This document shows positions 16,487 to 24,943 of a stretch of 64,000 nucleotides of DNA, in pieces (position 1 is the first letter of the stretch; each line of letters opens with the position of its first letter). The notes beneath the pieces are model-generated. The model did no database searches and had not been told where the DNA came from. It worked only from the letters and a program-made list of their open reading frames with translations. Source of the stretch: CAYNTS01 sp964400495 (GTDB lineage: Bacteria > Fidelibacterota > Marinisomatia > SCGC-AAA003-L08 > D37C17); contig CAYNTS010000001.1 of assembly GCA_964400495.1 (NCBI GenBank), forward strand, positions 8,912-72,911, in the 5' to 3' direction. A program made the translations under genes and the position numbers.

Positions 16487-19068
16487 GAGAGTGTCCTCTT
16501 TATTTCTTTGACTTCATACACTTCGATAATATCTTTATCTTCAAAATCATTAAATCCTTGCACACCAATACCACATTCATATCCTTCAGCAACTTCAGCA
16601 ACATCTTCTTTAAATCGCTTCAAGGAAGTTAACTTACCTTCATGAAGTATTTCATCACCTCTTCGAACTCTTAGTAAAGCATTACGTATTACTTTACCTT
16701 TAGTTATATAACAACCTGCTATTACACCTAGTTTCGGTACTTTAAACTTCATTCTAGCTTCTGCATACCCAATTGGTGTTTCAATTCTTTCTGGTTCCAA
16801 CAATCCTTCTAAAGCAAGTTTAATTTCATTGATTGCTTCATAAATTATTGAATAATGACGAATATCAATACCAAGTGTTTTAGCCAATGTTCTTGCATCT
16901 GTTGATGAGTTTACGTTGAATGCTACTATTATAGCATTTGATGCAGAAGCGAGAGTAACATCATTTTCTGTAATCATACCTACAGAACGGTGCAAAATTT
17001 TAATGGATACTTCTTCTGTTGAAAGCCCCATTAGTGAGTCACTCAGTGCTTCGATTGAGCCATCCACATCACCTTTAATGATAATATCTAACTCTTGCAA
17101 TGCACCAGCAGAAATTTGTTTTCCAATTTGATCTAGTGTTAATTTTCTAAACCTACGTTGTTCTGCCTCGCGTTTTAGTTGTGACCTTTCAAGAGCAATT
17201 TTTTTAGCTTCGCGTTCTTCTTCAAAAACGGTAAATACTTCACCAGCATTCGGCACATCTGAGAAACCTAATATTTGTACTGGATCTGCAGGAAATGCTT
17301 CTTTTATTTTAACATTTCGTTCATTTAGCATTGCACGCACTTTGCTACATTGGGTTCCACACACAAAAACATCACCAAGTCGCAAGGTGCCTTTTTGTAT
17401 AAGAACCGTTGCAATTGATCCTCTACCTTTGTCAAGTTTAGACTCTACAACGACACCTTTTGCTAAAGTATCTTTGTTTGCCTTTAAATCTAACATATCA
17501 GCTTCTAAAAGAACCTTTTCCATTAATTCATCAATACCAGCACCAGTTTTAGCAGAAATTTCAGCAGATTGGTATTTTCCACCCCAATCTTCTACTAAAA
17601 AGTTTTTTTCAGATAGTTCTTTTCTTATTTTCTCTGCATCTGCTTGAGGTCTATCAACCTTATTAATTGCGATAACGATCGGTACTCCAGCAGCTTGAGC
17701 ATGATCAAGTGCTTCAATAGTTTGGGGCATAACTCCATCGTCCGCTGCTACAATAATAATAACTAAATCAGTTACTTGAGCACCCCTAGCTCGCATAGCT
17801 GTAAATGCAGCGTGACCAGGAGTATCAATAAAAGTGATTTTCTTTCCGTTACCCAAAACTACTTCATATGCACCAATATGCTGTGTAATTCCACCTGCTT
17901 CTCCTGCAATAACATTTGTTTTTCTAACATAATCTAACAAGGATGTTTTACCATGGTCAACGTGACCCATAATGGTAACAACCGGTGGCCTAGGTGTTGC
18001 ATTTTTTAAATCTTCTTCACTATCAACTACTTGAGTAATTTCTTCTGCAAAATCTTTTAATGTCTTTACTTCAAAATTAAACTCATCTGCAACCATAATA
18101 ATGGTTTCCATGTCAAGACGTTGATTAATTGTTACCATCAACCCAAGATTCATACATACCATTATTACTTCTTGAACTTTAACATTCATAGATTGAGCAA
18201 GCTCATCTACAGATGTAAATTCTGGCACCTTGATAATATTTTTTACTTCAGTAACTTGTTCATCAGTTATGACCGATTTTTTCTTTGGTTTTTTCTTTAG
18301 TTTTTTCCCAAAAGATGGAAGTGGTTGCTTTAATGATGCTGGAGCAACTTTAACATTTCCTTTTTTCTTTCCTTTTTTAGATTGATTGATTTTGTCCGCA
18401 ATGGCAGCTACATCAATTTTTTTAAGTTTCCTAGGCTTTGGAATTATTTTTGGCTCAATTTTATCAACCGTTGACTTTTTATTTTCCTTAGGTTTTAACT
18501 TTTCTTCTCTTTTTCTATTTTTTCTCTCAAGTTCTTTTTCTTTTTGTAATTTTAATGATGCCTTTTCCTCATCAGTAGCTTTTCTTAAAACTTTCAATCC
18601 AACTGTAACTTTTTCCTTAGTTGATATTTTTGTTGCTTTCGAGGAGTCTTCTACAGTTTTAGCAGTTTCGCTTTTTACTGTTTCGTTCTTTTGTTCCGTA
18701 GCTTTATTTATTAAAGAGGCATTCTCTTTATCCTTTTCCAACTTGTCTTTTGCACTTTTCAGTTTATCAGAAAGTGAAAGTTTTCCATCTTGTAATGATG
18801 TTTTTATTTTTCTCGGTTGAGGTTTTGTAGTAGCAATTTTCTTTTTAACAACAGCTTTTCGTGCTTGTTCTTTTCTATGTCGCTCAATTTGCTGTTTTTC
18901 TTTTGAAAATTCTGTTAAAATTTTGGCATACACATCAAAATCAACTGGTGTCATATGATTTTTAACAGCAATACCTTCATTCTTAAGGAAATCAATAATA
19001 TCATTGTGAGATATATTTAATTCTTTAGCAATATGAAAAATAAATTTCTTTTTAGTAGCTTCGGTCAT
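16483..19068 (-). CDS. infB: Translation initiation factor IF-2
   Basis: 861 residues. A short IF2 N-terminal domain (about 8-55) is followed by a long Lys/Glu/Ala-rich flexible region (about 60-280). A second IF2_N module precedes the G domain: MGHVDHGKTS at about 366-375, DTPGHAAF at about 413-420, NKVD at about 469-472. Domains II-IV follow to the end. It places initiator tRNA on the 30S subunit. It is in the nusA-infB-rbfA-truB order. The linker makes long antisense open frames that are not genes. Confidence 0.97.
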   Translation of the reverse strand: MTEATKKKFIFHIAKELNISHNDIIDFLKNEGIAVKNHMTPVDFDVYAKILTEFSKEKQQIERHRKEQARKAVVKKKIATTKPQPRKIKTSLQDGKLSLSDKLKSAKDKLEKDKENASLINKATEQKNETVKSETAKTVEDSSKATKISTKEKVTVGLKVLRKATDEEKASLKLQKEKELERKNRKREEKLKPKENKKSTVDKIEPKIIPKPRKLKKIDVAAIADKINQSKKGKKKGNVKVAPASLKQPLPSFGKKLKKKPKKKSVITDEQVTEVKNIIKVPEFTSVDELAQSMNVKVQEVIMVCMNLGLMVTINQRLDMETIIMVADEFNFEVKTLKDFAEEITQVVDSEEDLKNATPRPPVVTIMGHVDHGKTSLLDYVRKTNVIAGEAGGITQHIGAYEVVLGNGKKITFIDTPGHAAFTAMRARGAQVTDLVIIIVAADDGVMPQTIEALDHAQAAGVPIVIAINKVDRPQADAEKIRKELSEKNFLVEDWGGKYQSAEISAKTGAGIDELMEKVLLEADMLDLKANKDTLAKGVVVESKLDKGRGSIATVLIQKGTLRLGDVFVCGTQCSKVRAMLNERNVKIKEAFPADPVQILGFSDVPNAGEVFTVFEEEREAKKIALERSQLKREAEQRRFRKLTLDQIGKQISAGALQELDIIIKGDVDGSIEALSDSLMGLSTEEVSIKILHRSVGMITENDVTLASASNAIIVAFNVNSSTDARTLAKTLGIDIRHYSIIYEAINEIKLALEGLLEPERIETPIGYAEARMKFKVPKLGVIAGCYITKGKVIRNALLRVRRGDEILHEGKLTSLKRFKEDVAEVAEGYECGIGVQGFNDFEDKDIIEVYEVKEIKRTLS
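16494..16500 (-). promoter_or_regulatory. Shine-Dalgarno deciding the ATA start of rbfA
   Basis: Minus-strand AAGAGGA inside the last codons of infB, seven nucleotides upstream of the ATA at 16486-16484. It is the only good ribosome-binding site near the rbfA N-terminus, and its spacing fits the ATA codon, not the TTG 66 bp further on. Confidence 0.55.
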
Positions 19069-19082
19069 TATCGCTATTTCTT

Positions 19083-20357
19083 TTATTCCTCTGTTTCCAA
19101 GGCTTCTTCATTTTTTTCAAAACCAGAAGCTTCATTAATTATTTCAGCAATTTTCTCGATTGTTTTTTCACCAATCCCTTTTAGTGACAACAAATCACTT
19201 CTATCACAATCTAAAAAGTCATCACCAGTATGGATTTCCAAACTTGCAAGAGTTTCTAGCTGTACTGTTGTTATTCCAGCAAGCTCATCAAGATACACGA
19301 CTTGTTTTTGTTCGCCTTCGTAGTCCGAACGCTTTACAGCATCAATTGTATAGCCTGTAACATCAGAAGTTAGTTTAATATTGTGACCATTCCTTCCAAT
19401 TGCAATTGGCAATTCTTCATCTTCAAAAACTGCCACAACAAACGGTCTTTCTTCGTCAATATACAAATTCACTGGCTTAGCTGGTGCAAGAGCTCTAGTA
19501 ATAAGTATCTCTGGTTGTTCGCTCCAGTTGATGATATCGATTTTTTCGCCATTCAATTCACGCACAATTGACTGGATTCTACTTCCGCGCATACCTACAC
19601 ATGCACCAACAGCATCAATTCGCCTGTCTGATGAAAACACAACAACTTTACTTCTATCTCCAGGAGTTCTTGAAATTGCTTTAATTTCAATAACACCATC
19701 TTCAATTTCTGGAATTTCTTTTTCAAACAGTCGTTCTAAAAATTCATTTGTACAGCGAGAAAGAATAATCTCAGGACCTCGGGTAGTAAACTCAACACTT
19801 TTAATAACCCCTCTAATTGAACCACCTCTTCTATACCTATCATTTGGTATTTGTTCAGTTTTGGGTAGAATCAATTCTACTTTTGATTCAGATGAAACGA
19901 AAACTCTATCTCTTTGAATTTGATGCACATGTCCAGAAAATATTTCCCCAATTTTATTATGGTACGAATCAAAAACTGACTGCTTTTCGATATCTCTAAT
20001 TTTCTGTGCTAAATGTTGTTTAGCTGTATTAATTAACCTACGACCAAAATCAGAAGGATTTAAAATTTCGATATAAGGATCGCCAACTTCTAAAAATTCT
20101 TCCACTTTTCTTGCATCTTCAACACTAATTTCAATTACCGGGTCAAATACTTCATCAACAACCATTTTTTCTTGGTAAATTTCAATTTCACCCTTTTCCA
20201 TATTTACAATAACACTGAAATTTTCATAATCTTCACCATATTTTTTAAGAACAAGTGTTAAAAATAATTCTTCAATTATTGTACTTAGATTTGTTCGATC
20301 TATATTTTTTTCTTTAGCTACATCACTGAAAGCTTCAATGATTCTCTTGTTTATCAA
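19083..20357 (-). CDS. nusA: Transcription termination/antitermination factor NusA
   Basis: 424 residues. N-terminal polymerase-binding domain (1-125), S1 domain (about 135-200), two KH domains (about 205-345, with VGMRGSRIQSIVREL and AIGRNGHNIKLTSDVTGY), and a C-terminal helix-hairpin-helix (LKGIGEKTIEKIAEI). The start is TTG at 20357, strongly supported by AGGAG seven nucleotides upstream. It binds RNA polymerase and modulates pausing and termination. rimP, usually just upstream, is not here; the upstream gene is a TPR membrane protein separated by a hairpin. Confidence 0.95.
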   Translation of the reverse strand: MINKRIIEAFSDVAKEKNIDRTNLSTIIEELFLTLVLKKYGEDYENFSVIVNMEKGEIEIYQEKMVVDEVFDPVIEISVEDARKVEEFLEVGDPYIEILNPSDFGRRLINTAKQHLAQKIRDIEKQSVFDSYHNKIGEIFSGHVHQIQRDRVFVSSESKVELILPKTEQIPNDRYRRGGSIRGVIKSVEFTTRGPEIILSRCTNEFLERLFEKEIPEIEDGVIEIKAISRTPGDRSKVVVFSSDRRIDAVGACVGMRGSRIQSIVRELNGEKIDIINWSEQPEILITRALAPAKPVNLYIDEERPFVVAVFEDEELPIAIGRNGHNIKLTSDVTGYTIDAVKRSDYEGEQKQVVYLDELAGITTVQLETLASLEIHTGDDFLDCDRSDLLSLKGIGEKTIEKIAEIINEASGFEKNEEALETEE

Positions 20358-20411
20358 GTTGATACTCCTATTTCTACAACCTAAAAAATTACAAATATTA
20401 TATAAATACGC

Positions 20412-20438
20412 AGAAAGTGGGGATTATCCCCACTTTCT
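20412..20438 (-). terminator. Strong hairpin between the TPR gene and nusA
   Basis: A perfect 12-bp stem 20412-20423 / 20427-20438 with a 3-nt loop, GC-rich in its upper half. It lies 44 bp after the TPR gene stop and 54 bp before the nusA start on the minus strand. There is no long T run after it, so it is either a weak terminator or attenuator or a structured element in the nusA leader. NusA often controls its own operon by termination in the leader; that link is inference. Confidence 0.5.
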
Positions 20439-20481
20439 TAACGGCATATATTACAAAATAGTTTGCTTTTAATCCAATATA

Positions 20482-21150
20482 TTAATCTACTAAATAATAT
20501 TGAACTTCTGCATTAAGTTCTTCTATAATATTCTTGTTTGCAAGTGAAATTGATTCATCATCTAACAATTCCTCCAATTCACTCTTAGCATCAGAAAATT
20601 CTTCAAGTTTTAGTAAACATCTAATTGAAGATATTGTATTGCTTGTAGATTGTTCAAGTGTTGGTGAGATATTAGATGCTTTTGCGTACAAATTCTTAGC
20701 ATTCTCATATTCGCCTAAATTAACGGCAATCATTGCCTTAGCTTGTAAAGTAGAAGATTCTAAAAGAGGATCATTCGTATTATTTGCAAAATCATTTAAT
20801 AAATCATTAATTAACAGTTCGTCATCATTTCGAATTGCATCTTGTAATATAAGCACTAAAGCATGGTCAGCTGCTTTTGTATCTTTATAATTTTCTAAAA
20901 TAGATTTGAAAATATCAATTGAGTTTTCAGACTGGTTATCAATATAACTATTTTGTGCTTTTCCAGCAATACTAGTTGCTAGTTCTTCATTTGCTTTTGC
21001 TGTACTATTAAAATATCCAATAGAAGTTATTACGATTGTCAAAACAACCACACCTTGAATAAAATATTGTTTGTTTTCCTTAATATATTCGACTGCTTCA
21101 ATTATTTTTTGAAGAATCGGATCTCTTTTTAATTCATCTTTCATATTCAT
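20482..21150 (-). CDS. Membrane-anchored TPR-like protein (YfgM-like)
   Basis: 222 residues. A short charged cytoplasmic tail is followed by one membrane helix at about 30-46, then a helical repeat region with TPR-like pairs (SIDIFKSILENYKDTKAADHAL at about 77-98, LGEYENAKNLYAKASNISPT at about 148-167). This is the layout of the YfgM/TPR_21 family, linked in E. coli to the Sec translocon and periplasmic chaperones. The repeat is degenerate. The gene lies between tRNA-Arg and nusA, so its placement gives no clear functional hint. Confidence 0.6.
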   Translation of the reverse strand: MNMKDELKRDPILQKIIEAVEYIKENKQYFIQGVVVLTIVITSIGYFNSTAKANEELATSIAGKAQNSYIDNQSENSIDIFKSILENYKDTKAADHALVLILQDAIRNDDELLINDLLNDFANNTNDPLLESSTLQAKAMIAVNLGEYENAKNLYAKASNISPTLEQSTSNTISSIRCLLKLEEFSDAKSELEELLDDESISLANKNIIEELNAEVQYYLVD

Positions 21151-21166
21151 TTCCTTTTATGACTTG

Positions 21167-21238
21167 TACCCTCTACAGGAATCGAACCTGTATCTAAGGT
21201 TTAGGAAACCTTTGTTCTATCCGTTGAACTAAGAGGGC
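21167..21238 (-). tRNA. tRNA-Arg (CCT)
   Basis: 72 nt, read by eye on the minus strand. The acceptor stem pairs 21232-21238 with 21168-21174 (G1-T72 wobble), the discriminator is A at 21167, and the T arm contains GTTCGATTC. The anticodon stem is AAGGT/ACCTT with loop TTCCTAA, anticodon CCT. The CCA end is not encoded. An 8-bp palindrome (21237-21257) overlaps its first two bases. Confidence 0.95.
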
Positions 21239-21304
21239 TCATTATTAATTAATGAGCTTATAAAGTGGGCAAAATTAAAGTTCATAAGGTTTTCAATACA
21301 ACGT

Positions 21305-22975
21305 TTATTTTATGATTGTAATTGTAGATTTCTCTATGAAAGTATTATCTGACAGTACCAGAAAATACATACCATTAGTTAAATTGATTAATTCTATTTC
21401 ACCAGTCTGTTCGATGTTTGCGAGAGGAATAGATGTTTCATGAACTTTTTGGCCTAGCAAATTAAATATCTTTACATTAAGTTGATTAGCTAAATCTGTA
21501 TAACTAGAAATATAATCAAACTTTAGTTTTGAATTATCTACTGGATTAGGATAAGTTGTAATATATTTTTCAATACTTTCTTCCAAATCATTTGAATGAA
21601 TAAAAATACTAACATTGTTTGTACTTGAAGTTGAAGTGTATAAAGATAAAATTAAATTTTGGTAATATGTACTATCTGTATTCCAATAATTAATATCATT
21701 ATTGTTTAATATAGTTTCAAAGTTTGAAACAAGTATGCCATCAGCGTTAGAATTTAAGTTAACTAATTCATATACTAACAGATCGGTTGGTATTTCAATG
21801 TGTACCGATGAATATGCAGGTAAATAATAATTATTAAAAGTGATTTCTTCCTCGGATTCAAGTTGCATATTACTTAAAGTTAATTGCAATGCGGGGGTAT
21901 CAATAGTGGTTCCTGATGGTAGCTCAGCAATGGCAATTGATTCAATCCATATTTTAAACAAATCATCAAATTCTTCACGACCAATTATATCAACCAATGA
22001 AGCAATTCCTTGTTCGTCGTTATCATTAAAAATAACATTAATCGCATCTTGACCGCTGTCAAATGCAGCAAACTCATAGTCAAAATATTCATAAAGAAAT
22101 TGCATAAATAATGCAGATTTTGCATAGTATGGAGCTGAATTAGAACCAAAAGGTACCCATTCATCAAGTCCAATAGTTGTATTTTCTAAAAAATAACTAT
22201 AATCACGTTCATCAATACCTAATATTGATGGCATTAAATCTGATAACCCTTCATTAAGCCATGGATTATGAGGTGTACAATTAAAAGCATTTTCAACTTG
22301 TGAAATAATAGAAGTATCTGTGTAATTAAAATACCCTTCGCATTTATCAATACTCCAATGTAGTAAATGTTGATATTCATGCGCTAGGGTAAATAATGCT
22401 CTCTCCGGATTAGAAGACGTTAAGTTCCCGGGATTGGAATCAATATAAATAACATCCACTGTATTTCCATTACCTAACTGATCATTTGCATCAAAATAAC
22501 CAGCAACAAAATTACCACTACCAGAATAATTATCCTGAATATCAAGGAGTAGAATATTAACTTTACCAGAACCATCAATATTTGGTGGTGCTACGCCAAA
22601 TATTGTTTCCTCAGCATTCTTAATCCCATTTTGGAACCCAACTTGTGCATTTGGTGTTGATTGGGTAAACATTATATAAATAGTTTCAATAGCTGAGTAA
22701 GAAATATTACCATTACTGTATTCTCCTGATTCAACATAAATATTGGTAGTTTCATCTGATTTAACTAACTCAAATTCAACACACTCATATTCAGGGTTAC
22801 CATCTACAATATTTGTTTCAACCAAAAACTCATTTTCGTTGCATTCGGTTCTGGAAGAAAGTACATCTGTTGGAAAATTTTGATTTACTTTGAAGGTTCC
22901 ACATTCTTCATGAGATTGCGCATTTAGGGAATTTGCGATTATAAAGAAATAAATTAGTCTAACAATGTTCATCAA
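21305..22975 (-). CDS. Secreted M30-like zinc metallopeptidase with type IX secretion tail
   Basis: 556 residues. Signal peptide at 1-19 (cleavage after A-Q). The catalytic zinc motif HEYQH is at 199-203 with the third ligand probably Glu242 in W-L-N-E-G-L-S-D, a gluzincin layout like the M30 hyicolysin family. Before it, NILLLDIQDNY at about 140-150 resembles the M30 strand. The last 80 residues (YPNPVDNS...VKIFNLLGQKV...LTNGMYFLVL) are a T9SS type A sorting domain, so the enzyme should be exported and surface-attached. Its start overlaps the end of gpsA by 17 bp. The substrate is unknown. Confidence 0.8.
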   Translation of the reverse strand: MMNIVRLIYFFIIANSLNAQSHEECGTFKVNQNFPTDVLSSRTECNENEFLVETNIVDGNPEYECVEFELVKSDETTNIYVESGEYSNGNISYSAIETIYIMFTQSTPNAQVGFQNGIKNAEETIFGVAPPNIDGSGKVNILLLDIQDNYSGSGNFVAGYFDANDQLGNGNTVDVIYIDSNPGNLTSSNPERALFTLAHEYQHLLHWSIDKCEGYFNYTDTSIISQVENAFNCTPHNPWLNEGLSDLMPSILGIDERDYSYFLENTTIGLDEWVPFGSNSAPYYAKSALFMQFLYEYFDYEFAAFDSGQDAINVIFNDNDEQGIASLVDIIGREEFDDLFKIWIESIAIAELPSGTTIDTPALQLTLSNMQLESEEEITFNNYYLPAYSSVHIEIPTDLLVYELVNLNSNADGILVSNFETILNNNDINYWNTDSTYYQNLILSLYTSTSSTNNVSIFIHSNDLEESIEKYITTYPNPVDNSKLKFDYISSYTDLANQLNVKIFNLLGQKVHETSIPLANIEQTGEIELINLTNGMYFLVLSDNTFIEKSTITIIK

Positions 22976-23948
22976 CTAGATTTCTATTCATCAGGTCGCG
23001 TATTGCATCTTTTGGCGGTTTATTGTTAAATATGACATTGAAGATTTCAGAAGAAATTGGCATTTCAATGTTGTACTTTTCTTTTAAAGCGTTAACAGAT
23101 TTTGTAGTTGAAACACCTTCGGCCACCATATCCATTGAAGATAATATTTTATTCAATTTCATCCCTTTACCTAAGCATTTGCCGACATAACAATTTCTGC
23201 TAAACTCACTAAAGGATGTTACAATTAAATCACCTAATCCACTCAAACCTGAAAATGTATTTTTATTACCACCCATTGCAACACCTAATCGTTTTATTTC
23301 TTCAAGTCCACGTGTGATAAGTGCAGCTTGAGTATTATCTCCAAGCTGTAGTCCCTTGCAAATACCAGATGCAATTGCAATTACATTTTTAATTGCACCG
23401 CCAATTTCAACACCAATTATGTCATCACTGGAATACACTCTAAAATAATCATTTGCAAACATATCCCGAACTAATCGTGCAGTTTCAATATTCTTACAAG
23501 CAGTTACTACAGTTGTTACTTTTTTAGCAATTACTTCTTCTGCATGACTTGGACCTGAAAGAGCTACAATTTTATTCATATCCATTGATAATACTTCTGA
23601 AATTACTTCATTCATTAATAAATTTGAACTGTTCTCAATACCTTTTGAAGCACAAATCACTGGTTTATGTTTATTTAAAATCGTAAAATCATACAACACT
23701 TCACGAACTACTTGGCTTGGCACAGCAATTAACAAGGCATCATAATTTTCCAAGTCGTGAAGATTGGATGTATATTTGATTCTAGAATCGAGTTCAAAGT
23801 TTGGTAAGTTAGGATGAATTTGATTTTTAGCTAACTGTTCGACAAACTCTGGTTTTCTATGCCAAATTCGAACAGAATGATTATTATTAATTAAAACCGA
23901 AGCTAGGGCAGTCCCCCATGTGCCTGCACCTAAAATGGAAATCTGCAT
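22959..23948 (-). CDS. gpsA: Glycerol-3-phosphate dehydrogenase (NAD(P)+)
   Basis: 329 residues, normal length. Rossmann motif ILGAGTWGTALA at 4-15, catalytic-site segment GGAIKNVIAIASG at about 183-195 with the catalytic Lys, and GLSGLGDLIVT at about 238-248. It makes sn-glycerol-3-phosphate for phospholipid synthesis from dihydroxyacetone phosphate. It is followed by the metallopeptidase (overlap 17 bp) and preceded by purM (2-bp gap), so the run may be one transcript. Confidence 0.95.
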   Translation of the reverse strand: MQISILGAGTWGTALASVLINNNHSVRIWHRKPEFVEQLAKNQIHPNLPNFELDSRIKYTSNLHDLENYDALLIAVPSQVVREVLYDFTILNKHKPVICASKGIENSSNLLMNEVISEVLSMDMNKIVALSGPSHAEEVIAKKVTTVVTACKNIETARLVRDMFANDYFRVYSSDDIIGVEIGGAIKNVIAIASGICKGLQLGDNTQAALITRGLEEIKRLGVAMGGNKNTFSGLSGLGDLIVTSFSEFSRNCYVGKCLGKGMKLNKILSSMDMVAEGVSTTKSVNALKEKYNIEMPISSEIFNVIFNNKPPKDAIRDLMNRNLVDEHC

Positions 23949-23950
23949 TA

Positions 23951-24943
23951 TTAGATAACGTTTCCTAAATTTACATACGGTTCATTTTTAGAATCTAAAT
24001 ATCCAGTTAATTCATTTACAGAATCTTTTCTAACAATTATTATTAATCCTATTCCTAAATTCATACTATGTCGCATATCGTCTGTTGGAACATTGCCCAT
24101 ATCTTGAATCAATTTGAATATTTTTGGCCACTCCCAAGCATTCCAATTAATTTTTAAATCTTGATTTTCTTCAATAACACGCTTTGTATTGTCAATAATT
24201 CCACCACCAGTAATATGTGATAAGCTAATTAACCACTCTTTTTCAAGTATTGGATCAATGATGGATAAATATGAACGATGAATTGCCAATAATGTATCTT
24301 GCAATGTACACCCAAGTTGATCAACATAATCATCAACATCAAAGTGACTCAAGAGCACATTACGCGCTAAAGAATAACCATTTGTATGCAATCCTGTAGA
24401 TTTTAACCCAATTAAAACATCTCCGGGCTGAGTTTTACGATTTGGGAGCATATTTTTCTTATCTACAACTCCAATTATGGTACCACTAATATCATAATCA
24501 CCATCTTGATAAAATCCAGGCATTTCAGCAGTTTCACCACCAATGAGTGAGCAGTTGTTTTCTTGGCACGCTTTTGATAATCCAGAGACAACCGATTCCA
24601 ACACGTTCACATCTAGTTTTGCTGTTGCAAAATAGTCAAGAAAGAACAAAGGTCTAGCACCTACTGCAAGAATATCGTTTGCGCAATGATTAACTAAACA
24701 TTGTCCAATTGTATCATGAGTATTTGCTAAAAATGCTAATTTTAACTTAGTACCAACACCGTCGGCACTTGAAACTAAAACAGGATTTTCATAGTTCTCT
24801 TTTGGGAATTCAAAACATCCACCAAACCCCCCAATATCAGTTAATGTATTTGCAGTAAATGTTGATTTAACTAATTTTCCAATTCTCGATACTGCTTCTG
24901 CTCCAGCATCAATATCAACACCTGCTTCTTTATATGTTGTCAC
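23951..24943 (-). CDS. purM: Phosphoribosylformylglycinamidine cyclo-ligase
   Basis: 330 residues. It starts TYKEAGVDIDAG, has SSADGVGTKLKLA at about 58-70, NDILAVGARPLFFLDYFA at about 89-106, LIGGETAEMPGFY at about 137-149, and SLSHITGGGI at about 244-253. It forms the imidazole ring of purines (AIR synthetase step) with ATP. The start overlaps the acyl-CoA ligase stop by 14 bp. Confidence 0.96.
   Translation of the reverse strand: MTTYKEAGVDIDAGAEAVSRIGKLVKSTFTANTLTDIGGFGGCFEFPKENYENPVLVSSADGVGTKLKLAFLANTHDTIGQCLVNHCANDILAVGARPLFFLDYFATAKLDVNVLESVVSGLSKACQENNCSLIGGETAEMPGFYQDGDYDISGTIIGVVDKKNMLPNRKTQPGDVLIGLKSTGLHTNGYSLARNVLLSHFDVDDYVDQLGCTLQDTLLAIHRSYLSIIDPILEKEWLISLSHITGGGIIDNTKRVIEENQDLKINWNAWEWPKIFKLIQDMGNVPTDDMRHSMNLGIGLIIIVRKDSVNELTGYLDSKNEPYVNLGNVI

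Noticed and set aside
18386..18820. 144-residue Phe/Ser-rich open frame on the + strand
   Set aside because: It is the complement of the Lys/Glu-rich linker of infB; the low-complexity composition explains the open frame.
19528..19917. 129-residue open frame opposite nusA
   Set aside because: Antisense shadow of a clear NusA coding region; no motif of its own.
21237..21257. 8-bp palindrome between tRNA-Arg and the peptidase gene
   Set aside because: It has no T run on either strand and overlaps the tRNA 5' end by two bases; too AT-rich and ordinary to call a terminator.
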